Shown here piece after piece: positions 36,134 to 44,358 of a stretch of 64,000 nucleotides of DNA; position 1 is the stretch's first letter, and each line of letters opens with the position of its first letter. The notes beneath the pieces are model-generated. The model did not search any database. It saw nothing but the letters and a program-made list of their open reading frames with translations, and was not told where the DNA came from. The stretch covers positions 158,492-222,491 of the forward strand of contig CAWGTX010000004.1 of NCBI GenBank assembly GCA_963825585.1, in the 5' to 3' direction. The stretch comes from JAOUGY01 sp963825585. Its GTDB lineage: Bacteria; Actinomycetota; Acidimicrobiia; Spongiisociales; ZC4RG35. The position numbers and the translations under genes are program-made.

Positions 36134-36139
36134 TACAAT
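36134..36139 (+). promoter_or_regulatory. Candidate carD -10 element
   Basis: TACAAT, preceded by GGG, ends 12 bases before the carD ATG. No good -35 hexamer is visible. Implies a leader of only a few bases. Confidence 0.42.
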
Positions 36140-36151
36140 CACTGTTCTCGT

Positions 36152-36694
36152 ATGACCACCAAGAAGCCAACACCCTCGCCCGCTCGCGCCCCCAAGGCCT
36201 CCAAGTACGGGGTCGGCGACAAGGTGGTGCATCCCCAGCACGGGGCGGCCACGATCGCCAAGAAGATCCGTCAGGAGTTCGCCGGGGAAAAGCGCGACTA
36301 TTACGTGCTCGACATCGCCACCGAACAGCTCACCGTCATGGTGCCGGTCGACAAGATCGACGAGGTGATCCGTCCGATCATCTCCAAGACCCAGGCCAAG
36401 AACGTGCTGGCCGTTCTCAAGGACGAGCCGCAGGAAGCCGGATCCAACTGGAGCCGGTGGTACAAGGTCCTCAACGAGAAGATGACCTCCGGTGACATCT
36501 TCCAGGTGGCCGAAGTGGTGCGTGACCTGAACTTCGCCCAGCAGACCAAGGGCATCTCACCGGCTCTCAAGCGCATGTTGTCCAAGGCGCGACTCACGCT
36601 CACCTCGGAGCTCCAGTTCGCGCTCGACATCGACGACGAAGAGGCCGTCAAGCGCCTCGACCGCTCGCTGCCGGTCTTCGACACGGCCGAGTGA
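36152..36694 (+). CDS. carD: CarD-family RNA polymerase-binding transcription regulator
   Basis: A 180-residue global regulator that binds the RNA polymerase beta lobe and stabilises open promoter complexes, especially for rRNA. A basic, Pro/Lys-rich tail of about 18 residues precedes the Tudor-like interaction domain (YGVGDKVVHPQHGAATI to about 75) and a helical DNA-binding domain with the conserved WSRWYK (Trp near 92-95) that wedges into the transcription bubble. This is the standard actinobacterial form with a slightly long amino tail. A TACAAT box is 12 bases upstream, so the mRNA leader is very short. ispF follows with a TGATG overlap. Confidence 0.95.
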   Translation: MTTKKPTPSPARAPKASKYGVGDKVVHPQHGAATIAKKIRQEFAGEKRDYYVLDIATEQLTVMVPVDKIDEVIRPIISKTQAKNVLAVLKDEPQEAGSNWSRWYKVLNEKMTSGDIFQVAEVVRDLNFAQQTKGISPALKRMLSKARLTLTSELQFALDIDDEEAVKRLDRSLPVFDTAE

Positions 36695-37167
36695 TGCGCG
36701 TCGCCTGGGGCGTCGACGTCCACCAGCTGGGCGGTGACCCTCCGGTGATCCTGGGCGGTGTGGTGGTCGACGGAGTCCGTGGCGTGCATGCCACCTCCGA
36801 CGGCGACGTCGCCGCTCATGCGGTGTGTGACGCCCTCCTCGGGGCGGCATGCCTCGGTGACCTCGGTCAGCATTTCCCGTCCTCCGATGTTCGGTGGCAC
36901 GGTGCGTCCAGCGTCGATCTGCTCCGCCAGGTGGTTGCGATGGCGGGCGATGTGGGCGTTCTCACCGACTTCGTCGACGTCACCATCGTCGCCGAAGACG
37001 TTCGGGTCTCTCCCCACCGACAAGCCATCCGTGACGGGCTGGCCGCGGCCCTCGGTATCGACGTCTCGGCCGTGTCGGTAAAGGCGACCACAACCGATGG
37101 CTTGGGTCTGGTGGGCAGGGGAGAGGGAATCGCAGCGATGGCGGTGCTCACCGCCCGACACGTCTGA
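36694..37167 (+). CDS. ispF: 2-C-methyl-D-erythritol 2,4-cyclodiphosphate synthase
   Basis: A 157-residue enzyme of the MEP isoprenoid pathway, cyclising CDP-ME 2-phosphate to MEcPP with release of CMP. The metal ligands D8, H10 and H42 stand in GVDVH and AAHAVCDALLGA; GDLGQHFPSSD and TTTDGLGLVGRGEGI are the other family blocks. The length is standard for a stand-alone IspF. The ATG overlaps the carD stop (TGATG), so the two are coupled. In many actinobacteria ispD lies between carD and ispF, or is fused to ispF; here neither is true and ispD must be elsewhere. Confidence 0.96.
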   Translation: MRVAWGVDVHQLGGDPPVILGGVVVDGVRGVHATSDGDVAAHAVCDALLGAACLGDLGQHFPSSDVRWHGASSVDLLRQVVAMAGDVGVLTDFVDVTIVAEDVRVSPHRQAIRDGLAAALGIDVSAVSVKATTTDGLGLVGRGEGIAAMAVLTARHV

Positions 37168-37209
37168 CCTGACACCCGCAACCGTCTGGGCGGGGCGCAG
37201 GCGGGCGGC

Positions 37210-37240
37210 TTGTCTCCAAGTCCACTCTTCTCCCTATGAT
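37210..37240 (+). promoter_or_regulatory. cysS promoter
   Basis: TTGTCT (37210-37215) and TATGAT (37235-37240) are 19 bases apart, and the -10 box ends nine bases before the cysS ATG. The leader would be only a few bases, too short for a T-box. Confidence 0.5.
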
Positions 37241-37249
37241 CATCGGTCC

Positions 37250-38665
37250 ATGTCGATGCACGTCTTCAACACTCTCGGCCGCACCCTCGAGCCCTTCGAG
37301 ACCCAGTCTCCCGGCAAGGTGGGCATGTACGTCTGTGGGCCGACGGTCCAATCCGAGCCGCATCTGGGGCACGGCCGTTTCGCCGTGGTCTTCGACATGA
37401 TGCGTCGATACCTGGCTTGGAGCGGATACGACGTCACCTTCGTGCGCAACATCACCGACGTCGAGGACAAGATCATCGCCGCCGCCAACGCGTCGGGTGA
37501 GACCATGCAACAGCGGGCGGAGCGGATGACGGCCGCCTTCCACGACGTGTTCGAGGCGATGGGTGTTTTGGCGCCCGATGTCGAGCCACGGGCCACCGAA
37601 CACATCCCCGAGATGATCAGCATGATCGAGGTCCTCATCGACCGCGGGCTCGCCTACCCGGCCGAGAACGGCGACGTGTATTTCTCGGTGCGCACCCTCG
37701 AGCAGTACGGAAAGCTGTCAGGGCGCAACGTCGACGACCTGCGTTCGGGCGCCAGGGTCGAGGTCTCCGAGATCAAGCACGATCCGCTCGACTTCGCCCT
37801 GTGGAAGGCTGCCAAGCCCGGTGAGCCGTCGTGGGATGCGCCGTGGGCGCCCGGTCGACCCGGCTGGCACATCGAGTGCTCGGCGATGGCCCGCAAACAC
37901 CTGGGCGTCACATTCGACATCCATGGGGGAGGATCCGATCTGATCTTCCCGCACCACGAGAACGAGATCGCCCAGTCCGAGGGTGCCAACGGCGCCATGT
38001 TCGCCCGGTACTGGCTTCACAACGGAATGGTGAACCTGGGCGGCGAGAAGATGTCCAAGTCGACCGGTCACGTGGTCGACCTCCGTGAGGCGATCGACAC
38101 CCATGGGGGCTTGGCCGTCCGGTTGCTGTATCTCCGCGCCCACTACCGGTCGCAGCTCGAGTTCTCCGAGGAACTCGTGCGCGATGCCCAGGCGTCGCTG
38201 CAGCGCATCGAACGCACCCTCGAGCGGGCCCCCCGGAGCGAGGGTGTGGAGCCAGACCCGACGGTGATGGCGGGCTTCCGGAAGGCGATGGACGAAGACT
38301 TCGGCACCCCCGATGCCCTCGGCGTCCTCTTCGACGCCGTCCGTGACGCCAACCGCCTGCTCGACGCCGCTGAGGATGCGGCGGCGATCGTTGCCGCCGT
38401 GCACGAGATCGTCGACGTCTTCGGGCTGCGTCGGACCGCAGTCGGTCTCGATGACCTGGCCGAGTCGGTGTCGGCGCTCGCTTCCGATCTGGGTGTGGAC
38501 AGCACCGGCTCGGTGGAGGCGATGCTGGACGCCCTTGTCGCCCGTCGCGGCGAAGCGCGTGCCGCCCGGGACTTCGCCACCAGCGATCAGGTGCGTGACC
38601 GTCTGGCCGATGTCGGGATCGTGGTCGAGGACAAGGCCGATGGCAGTCGCTGGCTACGGCGATAG
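37250..38665 (+). CDS. cysS: Cysteinyl-tRNA synthetase
   Basis: A 471-residue class I aminoacyl-tRNA synthetase charging tRNA-Cys. YVCGPTV supplies the first zinc Cys near 28, the HIGH motif appears as PHLGHGR (near 37), WHIECSAMA and the following HGGGSDL..PHHENE block provide the other zinc ligands and specificity, and KMSKS is GGEKMSKSTG (near 265). The anticodon-binding helical domain fills 300-471. The ATG at 37250 is preferred since a promoter ends nine bases upstream; MHVFNT two codons later is an alternative. It overlaps rlmB by 26 bases. Confidence 0.96.
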   Translation: MSMHVFNTLGRTLEPFETQSPGKVGMYVCGPTVQSEPHLGHGRFAVVFDMMRRYLAWSGYDVTFVRNITDVEDKIIAAANASGETMQQRAERMTAAFHDVFEAMGVLAPDVEPRATEHIPEMISMIEVLIDRGLAYPAENGDVYFSVRTLEQYGKLSGRNVDDLRSGARVEVSEIKHDPLDFALWKAAKPGEPSWDAPWAPGRPGWHIECSAMARKHLGVTFDIHGGGSDLIFPHHENEIAQSEGANGAMFARYWLHNGMVNLGGEKMSKSTGHVVDLREAIDTHGGLAVRLLYLRAHYRSQLEFSEELVRDAQASLQRIERTLERAPRSEGVEPDPTVMAGFRKAMDEDFGTPDALGVLFDAVRDANRLLDAAEDAAAIVAAVHEIVDVFGLRRTAVGLDDLAESVSALASDLGVDSTGSVEAMLDALVARRGEARAARDFATSDQVRDRLADVGIVVEDKADGSRWLRR

Positions 38666-39365
38666 CCTCGAGGGCCTCCACGCAGTCGAGGCCGCTCTCG
38701 CTGCCGGGCGAGTGCTGGAACTGTTCTTCGAACGGCGTCATCAGGAGGGCGACGACTCGCTGGTCGACCGTGCCCGCAGTCGTGGGGTCAAGGTTCGTGC
38801 GGTCGACGACGTTCGGCCCCAGGCCCGCACCACCGCCCCGCAGGGTGTGGTGGCGCGCTGTCGGCCTATCGACTTCGTTGCGCTCGAGGACCTGGTGTCG
38901 GAGGCCACTCCGGCGTCGATGATCATGATCGATCACGTTGAGGACCCCCACAACGTGGGCGCCATCGTCAGGAGCGCGGTGGCGGCTGGGATCCCCCGGG
39001 TGGTGGTGCCGGAACGGCGCTCCGCCCCGGTCGGGGCAGCGGCCTTCAAGGCAGCGGCCGGGGCATTGGAACGCTGCCGGGTGGCGTCGGTGTCCTCGAT
39101 CGCTGACGCCGTCGCACGATGCAAGCGGCTCGACGTCTGGACCGTCGGCTTGGATGCGGGCGGCGACCAGAGCCTGTTCGGCCTCGACCTGTTGACGGCG
39201 CCGGTGGCGCTGGTGGTTGGTGGCGAAACGGGCTTGCACCGCCTGGTTCGCGAGCGGGTGGACGTGGTCGCCTCGATCCCGATGGCCGAGGGCACCGAGA
39301 GCCTCAACGCTTCCGTCGCCGCCGCCCTCGCCGCCTTCGAGGTGATGCGCCTCCGGGCTCGGTGA
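38640..39365 (+). CDS. rlmB: RlmB/TrmH-family rRNA 2'-O-methyltransferase
   Basis: A 241-residue SPOUT methyltransferase, probably modifying G2251 of 23S rRNA using S-adenosylmethionine. An amino-terminal L30e-like substrate-binding domain (about 1-80, starting GDSLEGLHAVEAAL) is followed by the knotted catalytic domain: motif 1 DHVEDPHNVGAIVRSA (near 101), motif 2 VALVVGGETGLHRLV (near 190) and motif 3 IPMAEGTESLNASVAAA (near 214). The ATG lies within the end of cysS, so both are co-expressed, as is usual in this block. A 10-bp hairpin at the stop ends the operon. Confidence 0.93.
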   Translation: MAVAGYGDSLEGLHAVEAALAAGRVLELFFERRHQEGDDSLVDRARSRGVKVRAVDDVRPQARTTAPQGVVARCRPIDFVALEDLVSEATPASMIMIDHVEDPHNVGAIVRSAVAAGIPRVVVPERRSAPVGAAAFKAAAGALERCRVASVSSIADAVARCKRLDVWTVGLDAGGDQSLFGLDLLTAPVALVVGGETGLHRLVRERVDVVASIPMAEGTESLNASVAAALAAFEVMRLRAR

Positions 39366-39388
39366 ACCCAGGGCCGAACCCTGGGTTC
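39364..39388 (+). terminator. rlmB terminator
   Basis: A perfect 10-bp stem GAACCCAGGG / CCCTGGGTTC with a CCGAA loop that begins inside the stop codon and is followed by a short C-rich tail. Ends the radA-rlmB block ahead of the tRNA. Confidence 0.72.
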
Positions 39389-39527
39389 CCGCCGACCGTG
39401 GAGGTCGGTCTCAGCCTTCGGATCGGGCCCGGCGGCGCGGTTGAAACGGCTCATGACCGGTTGACGCGGAGATGCCGGCAACAGTGGCGCGCGGCACGAA
39501 CCCGACGTAGGCGATCCCCGCGCGGGG

Positions 39528-39533
39528 TAGAGT
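39528..39533 (+). promoter_or_regulatory. tRNA-Thr promoter -10 element
   Basis: TAGAGT lies ten bases before the first base of the tRNA, directly after a CCCCGCGCGGGG palindrome. No clear -35 hexamer. Confidence 0.4.
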
Positions 39534-39543
39534 CACGGTGTTT

Positions 39544-39620
39544 GCTGGCGTAGCTCAGTTGGCCAGAGCAGCTGACTTGTAATCAGCAGGTCAAGGGTTC
39601 GAATCCCTTCGCCAGCTCCA
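39544..39620 (+). tRNA. tRNA-Thr (anticodon TGT)
   Basis: A full cloverleaf: acceptor stem GCTGGCG pairs with CGCCAGC, the D-loop holds AGCTCAGTTGG, the anticodon stem GCTGA/TCAGC encloses CTTGTAA with anticodon TGT, and the T-arm reads GGGTTCGAATCCC. The CCA tail is encoded at 39618-39620 after discriminator T. The following region is accessory in character. Confidence 0.96.
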
Positions 39621-39812
39621 CTAACCAAGAGAAGTTGGCTTTCCCGGGCCCTTTGGGGGATCAGCCCTATCGCCTCAGCATCCATGGTTCTTCAGCGGAT
39701 CGGCCATGCTCGGTGTCTCACTCTCCTGGCGGAGGTACTCGGTGTCTGGTGGGTTGCCGCAGCGGCAGAAGCTCCCAGCCAAGATCCGGTGAAGGAATAT
39801 CGAGGCGAAGCA

Positions 39813-40796
39813 TCAGCCAACTGGCACTGGCACGAGGATGTGCTTGTCGACCCGATCTGTGGTCACGCCATTCTCATCAACGACGAACCGGAATTCCGTC
39901 AGGAGACGCCCGTCTGCCATCTGCTCCAGGACGACGTTCATCTTCGCTCCGGAGTCGAAGTCGGCGATCCCCTCGAATTGGAAGTCACCCCGCCACGCCA
40001 CAGTTCCACTGAATGGCCACGGTGCTGGGGGTTGTTCGTAGATTGCGTAACGGTCGTTTCCTTGACTCTCGAGGTGGATGACTCGGGGATTCCCGGCATC
40101 GAGGTAGTAGTCGCCGCTGATGTCCGGAGCTTGTGGTTCTTCCTGTGCGGCGTTTGCTGGAGGTGACGCCGGTTCTTCAACGTCAGGAGGTTTCGCCTCT
40201 AGGGCGGGCGTGTCCGCATCGAAACCGGCTGTAGGGGATGCCGTAGTTGGAGTCTCGGGCCCCGTCGCCGAGCCGTCGTAGCGCAGCCACCACGCGACGG
40301 CGAGGCCGATCAGGAGAGGGATAAGGAACAGCCACCGACCTGGGTGGTGGGTTCGGGTCGATGGCTGGACATTCGTGGACCGGGGAGCTGTGGGCATTGG
40401 TACACCGGGTTGGCCACCGTTCCTGAGCGTCGCAACGAGTGTTCGATACCCGTCAGCGGCGGGGTCTCCACCCCAGCCGATCAGGTCGGCTGCGTGAACG
40501 CGCCTGAACTCCAGCGGGATCACCGAGTCGTCCAGCCGAGCCGGGACCAGTTTGGCCATCGACGCCGCCTCCTCGGCCTCGGCGACCACCCAACGCGAGC
40601 CCACCGACTGCCGCGACCACAGAACCACCACCTTGCGCGCTTGACGCAACGCCCGATCGATCACCTCGTCGAAGGATTGCCCAGGAGGAATCTCACGATC
40701 GAACCACACGTCAAAACCATCGGCGGTGAGTCGGCGAGCGAGACGTTCCGCGGCAGGCTCATCCGCTCTTGCGTAGCTGATCATCACATCAGCCAT
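39813..40796 (-). CDS. TIR-domain single-pass membrane protein
   Basis: A 327-residue protein. Residues 1-130 are a TIR domain: DVMISYARAD (box 1), DGFDVWFDREIPPG (BB-loop region), VVLWSRQSVGSRWVVAEAEEA with the SxWxxxE pattern placing the putative NADase Glu at E73, and PARLDDSVIPLEF. A membrane helix (WLFLIPLLIGLAVAWWL) is at 155-171, followed by a Pro/Ala/Glu-rich linker and a 90-residue carboxyl domain of beta-strand character (ISGDYYLDAGNPRVIHLESQ) that I do not recognise. ATG at 40794-40796 is the start that opens the TIR fold. It stands alone beside tRNA-Thr. Bacterial TIR proteins often serve in antiphage defence, but the membrane form here could equally be a sensor. Confidence 0.82.
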   Translation of the reverse strand: MADVMISYARADEPAAERLARRLTADGFDVWFDREIPPGQSFDEVIDRALRQARKVVVLWSRQSVGSRWVVAEAEEAASMAKLVPARLDDSVIPLEFRRVHAADLIGWGGDPAADGYRTLVATLRNGGQPGVPMPTAPRSTNVQPSTRTHHPGRWLFLIPLLIGLAVAWWLRYDGSATGPETPTTASPTAGFDADTPALEAKPPDVEEPASPPANAAQEEPQAPDISGDYYLDAGNPRVIHLESQGNDRYAIYEQPPAPWPFSGTVAWRGDFQFEGIADFDSGAKMNVVLEQMADGRLLTEFRFVVDENGVTTDRVDKHILVPVPVG

Positions 40797-40944
40797 GAAC
40801 AACCTGCCCTTCTCCCAGATGATGACCAGACACACCTCCGATTGGGAAGAGCCAAAGGGCAGGTTGATCGTGAAAGGAACCGACGGGCGAACGATCATCC
40901 CTCGGACCAGGTGAAGATGCTCAGCAGAGAGCCACCCGGCTGAA

Positions 40945-41770
40945 TCACATCGCGACGAAGGCGGTGGCCAAGCCGGCCAGGCCCAGCCCGACCCAGTGGC
41001 GTGGGAGCATCCGTTCCCGGAGGAAGATCGCCGCCACCGTGGGGATGGCATAGAGAGCACCGGGGATGGCCGCCACGCTCATCGGGCCGCGCCTGGTGGC
41101 ATACAGATACGAGGTATTGGCGACGATCGAACAGGCCGACCCGCCGGCGGTCAACTTCAAGGCTCCCCCCTTCGATCGCACCGGGCTCCCGGTCACCAAC
41201 ACCGCCACGCTCCCGACGATGGTGGCACCGATGAAGACGCCAATCACCGGCCACAGCCCGGTGCCGTCGCCGGCCAGGCCGAGGACGGTGAACTGGATCC
41301 CGAAGGCGGCCCCGCTGGCCAGGCCGTACCAGACACCGTGCGAGTCGAAGCGCTCACCGTCGTAGGCGACCAGCCTGATGGCACCGAGAGCCAGTACTAC
41401 TCCCACCCAGGCGAGGGGGGAGAGATCCTCTCCGCCGATGGTGGCGGCAACCCCGACCGGGAGGAGAGCGGAGATGAAGCCGCTGGTCGGAACCATCGAG
41501 GGGGCAGAGGCCTTGGTGAATCCGAGGAACAGCAAGGTTCCACCGATCACCGCCCCCTAGCCTGCGACCGCCCCGACCAGCAACGCCCCTGGCGTGAGGG
41601 CGTCGGTTCCGGTAGCGGTGATCGCCGAGCGCGGCCATCCCGGGCAGGACCATGAAACTGAACCACCAGGCAACGCTCACCGGCGACGCCGACCGGGCCG
41701 CCCGCCCACCGAACACCGACGCTCCGCCCCAGACCAGCGAGGCGGTGATCGCGAGCATCAGACCGAGCAT
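40945..41770 (-). pseudogene. EamA/DMT-family permease, broken by a frameshift and a stop
   Basis: A ten-helix drug/metabolite transporter of about 275 residues split between frames. The amino part (41770 down to about 41630) reads MLGLMLAITASLVWGGASVFGG and on to FMVLPGMAALG; the frame then changes near 41621-41632. The continuing sequence AITATGTDALTPGALLVGAVAG meets an in-frame TAG at 41557-41559, after which the rest (IGGTLLFLGFTKASAPS onward) is open to 40945. One extra base and one nonsense codon therefore separate it from a working permease. A GTG at 41548-41550 could start the carboxyl fragment, but such a half-transporter is unlikely to work. Confidence 0.8.
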
Positions 41771-42101
41771 CGCGAGAGGCTACCCGGCGGTGGACGTCCC
41801 CCCGACGGCCTTCATCATGCCTCCCGGGAGCGCAGGGGCTCCTGGGAGGCTGCTGATCGGAGATCGCTCACGTGTAGCTTGCCGAAGGATCCGCCAGGAA
41901 CGAATCGTTCGGATCGTGGCGTGTCCGCAGGGTTGAACGTCACGTCTGTGGCGATCGCCTCGGCAAGTCGTCGCCTGTCCGCGGTGACGATGGTCGGCAG
42001 GTGGTGACGGTGGGGGTCGGGTGCCGTGCGAAACCGGCTCTGAACCGAAGCCGTCGAGAAGGTTCTGGCCTACCTCCATCCAGTCGGTACCATGCGTTGA
42101 G
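41771..42101. other. Intergenic region without a supported gene
   Basis: Lies between the broken EamA gene and a membrane protein gene. Open frames here are short and lack protein-like composition. The only recognisable element is a possible -10 box (TACCAT, 42088-42093) eight bases before the next start codon. Confidence 0.5.
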
Positions 42102-42764
42102 GTGAATATTCCCGGGGGACCGTTGGAGCCTTTCCACATACCGTGCCTGCGCTCCATGGCGCGCCAGGCGCTCCCGCACCTGATCGAGGGCACGTTGATC
42201 CCGCTCGGCCTCTTCTATGCAGCGATGTCGCTGATCGGTATCTGGTGGGCGATCGGGTTCAGCCTCGCCTGGTCGTGGGGGGCGGTCGGCTTCCGGTTGG
42301 CCACCGGACGGCGGGTCCCGGGTCTGTTGATGGTGGGAACGCTCGCCCTCACCGCCCGCAGCCTCGTTTCGGTGGTCTCCAACAGCGTGTTCGTCTACTT
42401 CCTCCAACCCACGCTGGGAACGGTGCTGCTGGCGGCGGCCTTCCTCATCTCGGCCCCATCGGGGCGCCCGCTGGCCGCTCGACTCGCCGCCGACTTTCTT
42501 CCGATGCCTCTGTGGTTCCGCCAGGAGCCGGCGATCCGCCAGTTTTTCCTGCGCATCACGGTTCTGTGGGGAGGGATCCAGCTCGTCAACGCCGCCATTG
42601 CGTTGTGGCTGCTGGTCAGCCAGCCGATCCCGGTGTACCTGTTGGCCAAGACCGCCAGCACCACGGTGATCATGGGCCTCGCCGTCGTCGCCTCGACCTT
42701 GTGGTTCCGCCGGCTGGTTTCGAGCCACGGCCTGGCGGTGTCGGAGGTGCCGGTTGCGGTCTGA
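42102..42764 (+). CDS. VC0807-like integral membrane protein
   Basis: A 220-residue membrane protein with about six helices. HLIEGTLIPLGLFYAAMSLIG, the WWAIGFSLAWSWGAVGFRL pair, and a carboxyl AKTASTTVIMGLAVVAST helix fit the VC0807/septation-like family of unknown function. GTG at 42102 is chosen because TACCAT lies eight bases upstream, which fits a leaderless message; an ATG at 42156 would start just before the first helix and is the main alternative. It ends four bases before the alpha/beta hydrolase start, so the two are probably transcribed together. Confidence 0.65.
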   Translation: MNIPGGPLEPFHIPCLRSMARQALPHLIEGTLIPLGLFYAAMSLIGIWWAIGFSLAWSWGAVGFRLATGRRVPGLLMVGTLALTARSLVSVVSNSVFVYFLQPTLGTVLLAAAFLISAPSGRPLAARLAADFLPMPLWFRQEPAIRQFFLRITVLWGGIQLVNAAIALWLLVSQPIPVYLLAKTASTTVIMGLAVVASTLWFRRLVSSHGLAVSEVPVAV

Positions 42765-42768
42765 ACAC

Positions 42769-43513
42769 ATGACCGTTCTCACCACTTCCGACGGGCTCCG
42801 GTTGCGGGCGCGGGCTTGGACTCCCGAACAGAGGAGCGCCACCACTGTCGTGGTGGTCCCCGGGTTCACCGGGTCGAAGGACCACGCGGAGGTGGTGGCC
42901 GTCGCCGAGGGTCTGGTCGGCGCCGGGTTCCAGGTCCTCGCCTACGACGCGCGTGGACACCATGGGTCGGGTGGGTTGTGCACGCTGGGTGATGCCGAGC
43001 AGTTCGATGTGGCGGCGGCCGTGGCGGCGGCTCGGGAGACGTCGGAACGTGTCGTCACGGTGGGTGCATCGATGGGCGGCATCGCGGTGTTGCGTCACGC
43101 CGGTACCGACGCCCGGTTGGACGGTGTGGTGACGGTGAGCGCCCCGGCGCAGTGGAAGCTGCCGAGGAACGTGAAGGCCGGGCTGGCGGCGGTTCTCACC
43201 CGGACTCGGGTGGGGACGCGCCCTGGCTGCACGCCACCTGGGCGTGCGAATCCATCCGGCCTGGACCAATCCGCCGGAGCCGGTGGCGGTGGCCCGATCC
43301 GTTCGAGCCCCGCTGGCGGTGATCCACGGTGCCGCCGATCGCATGATCCCCCTGTCGGAATCGCGTCGACTGGTGGCTGGGGCCGGTGGACCGGCCCGTC
43401 TCGACGTCGTCAGCGGGATGGGTCACGCCTTCCATGCGCTCAGCGTCCCCGCCATCGTGGACGCCGTGCGTTGGGTGCTCGACCGTCCGGCGGCCGGAGA
43501 GGCTCCGGTCTGA
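42769..43513 (+). pseudogene. Alpha/beta hydrolase interrupted by a frameshift
   Basis: A lysophospholipase-like hydrolase of about 248 residues. The first frame gives VVVVPGFTGSK, YDARGHHGSG and the nucleophile elbow VGASMGG (Ser near 104), then runs out of family similarity after AAVLTRT. The remainder resumes in another frame with ALAARHLGVRIHPAWTNPP, IHGAADRMIP (acid Asp) and SGMGHAFHAL (catalytic His). The switch is at a GGGG run (43212-43215), so a one-base indel there would restore a complete Ser-Asp-His enzyme. It may be a real pseudogene or a consensus error. ATG at 42769 follows the membrane protein stop by four bases. Confidence 0.78.
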
Positions 43514-43515
43514 GC

Positions 43516-44358
43516 TCATCGGCTCGGTCGTTCGTCCCACCACCAGGCGAGTCCCACGACCTGGGGTCCGCTGTGCACGATCATTCCGGTGCCGAACGAG
43601 CCCACGAACTCCTCGACGGGCGTCACCTCGGTCCGCACGGCCGTCAGTAACGACAGCGATCGTTCGGGATCGAGGGCGTGGAGAGCCGCTAGGTGGAGTC
43701 GGGCGGGACCGGCCGGCGTGGTAGTCCGCCAGATCTCGATGATTCGATGATCGGCGGCTGCCGTGCTCAGTGCCGGTCGCAACGCATGCACCGAGCCATT
43801 CCGGAGCTCGATGATCGGCTGCAACCCGATCCATCGGCCCGCCCAGGCGGCGGCCTGCGGGACGTGGCCGGATCGGGCCAGATGGTCGAGGCCGGGGATC
43901 GTCGCGATCAGGCGTACTCGCTCTGCGACGTAATGCGCCTCCGCTTCCACCCCCTCGAGTGACTCGCCCCGTTGGGCCGCCCGGGCGGCCGCCATCACCA
44001 CCAGCCCCTGACCGCCGGCGGCGGTGGCGGTGTCCATGACCCGCACCGGGAGATTCGCCCCCTCGGCGGCGGAGCGGGCGGAGATGAAGGTGCTGGCGCC
44101 CATGTCGTGAGACACGGTGAGGATGAGGCATCCCTCATGGGAACCGTACCGGGTGAGCGCGCCGGCGAAGTCGGCGGGCGACGGTCCCGAGGTCGTCACC
44201 GGATACGTCGAGTCCAGCAGCTCGCGGTTCGATAGGTCGCCATCCAGCAGGCTACGGCCGGCGGACTGGATGCGGAGGGGAACCACGACGATGCCCAGCT
44301 CGGCGGCGAGCTGCGGTGGGACGGTGGCAGCGCTGTCGGTGACCACGGTGACCGTCAT
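43516..44358 (-). CDS. DegV-family fatty-acid-binding protein (FakB-like)
   Basis: A 280-residue DegV-fold protein that would hold a fatty acid for phosphorylation by FakA. VTVVTDSAATVP opens the first domain, TSGPSPADF (near 57) is the conserved Thr-Ser-x-Pro segment contacting the carboxyl group, and LTVSHDMGASTF matches the family L-S-S-x-L-S-G-T-Y loop. The carboxyl domain starts near 150 with GLDHLARSGHVPQ. ATG at 44356-44358 shares ATGA with the PlsY-like stop. It is the last of three minus-strand genes (FakA, PlsY-like, DegV), which agrees with one lipid-incorporation route. Confidence 0.9.
   Translation of the reverse strand: MTVTVVTDSAATVPPQLAAELGIVVVPLRIQSAGRSLLDGDLSNRELLDSTYPVTTSGPSPADFAGALTRYGSHEGCLILTVSHDMGASTFISARSAAEGANLPVRVMDTATAAGGQGLVVMAAARAAQRGESLEGVEAEAHYVAERVRLIATIPGLDHLARSGHVPQAAAWAGRWIGLQPIIELRNGSVHALRPALSTAAADHRIIEIWRTTTPAGPARLHLAALHALDPERSLSLLTAVRTEVTPVEEFVGSFGTGMIVHSGPQVVGLAWWWDERPSR

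Noticed and set aside
39544..40940. A genomic island integrated at tRNA-Thr
   Set aside because: The TIR gene next to the tRNA is suggestive, but I found no second copy of the tRNA 3' end nor an integrase, so no island is called.
41548..41550. The carboxyl two-thirds of the broken EamA gene as an independent 201-residue transporter
   Set aside because: Amino-terminal helices of the same protein are present upstream in another frame, so this is a fragment and not a natural start.
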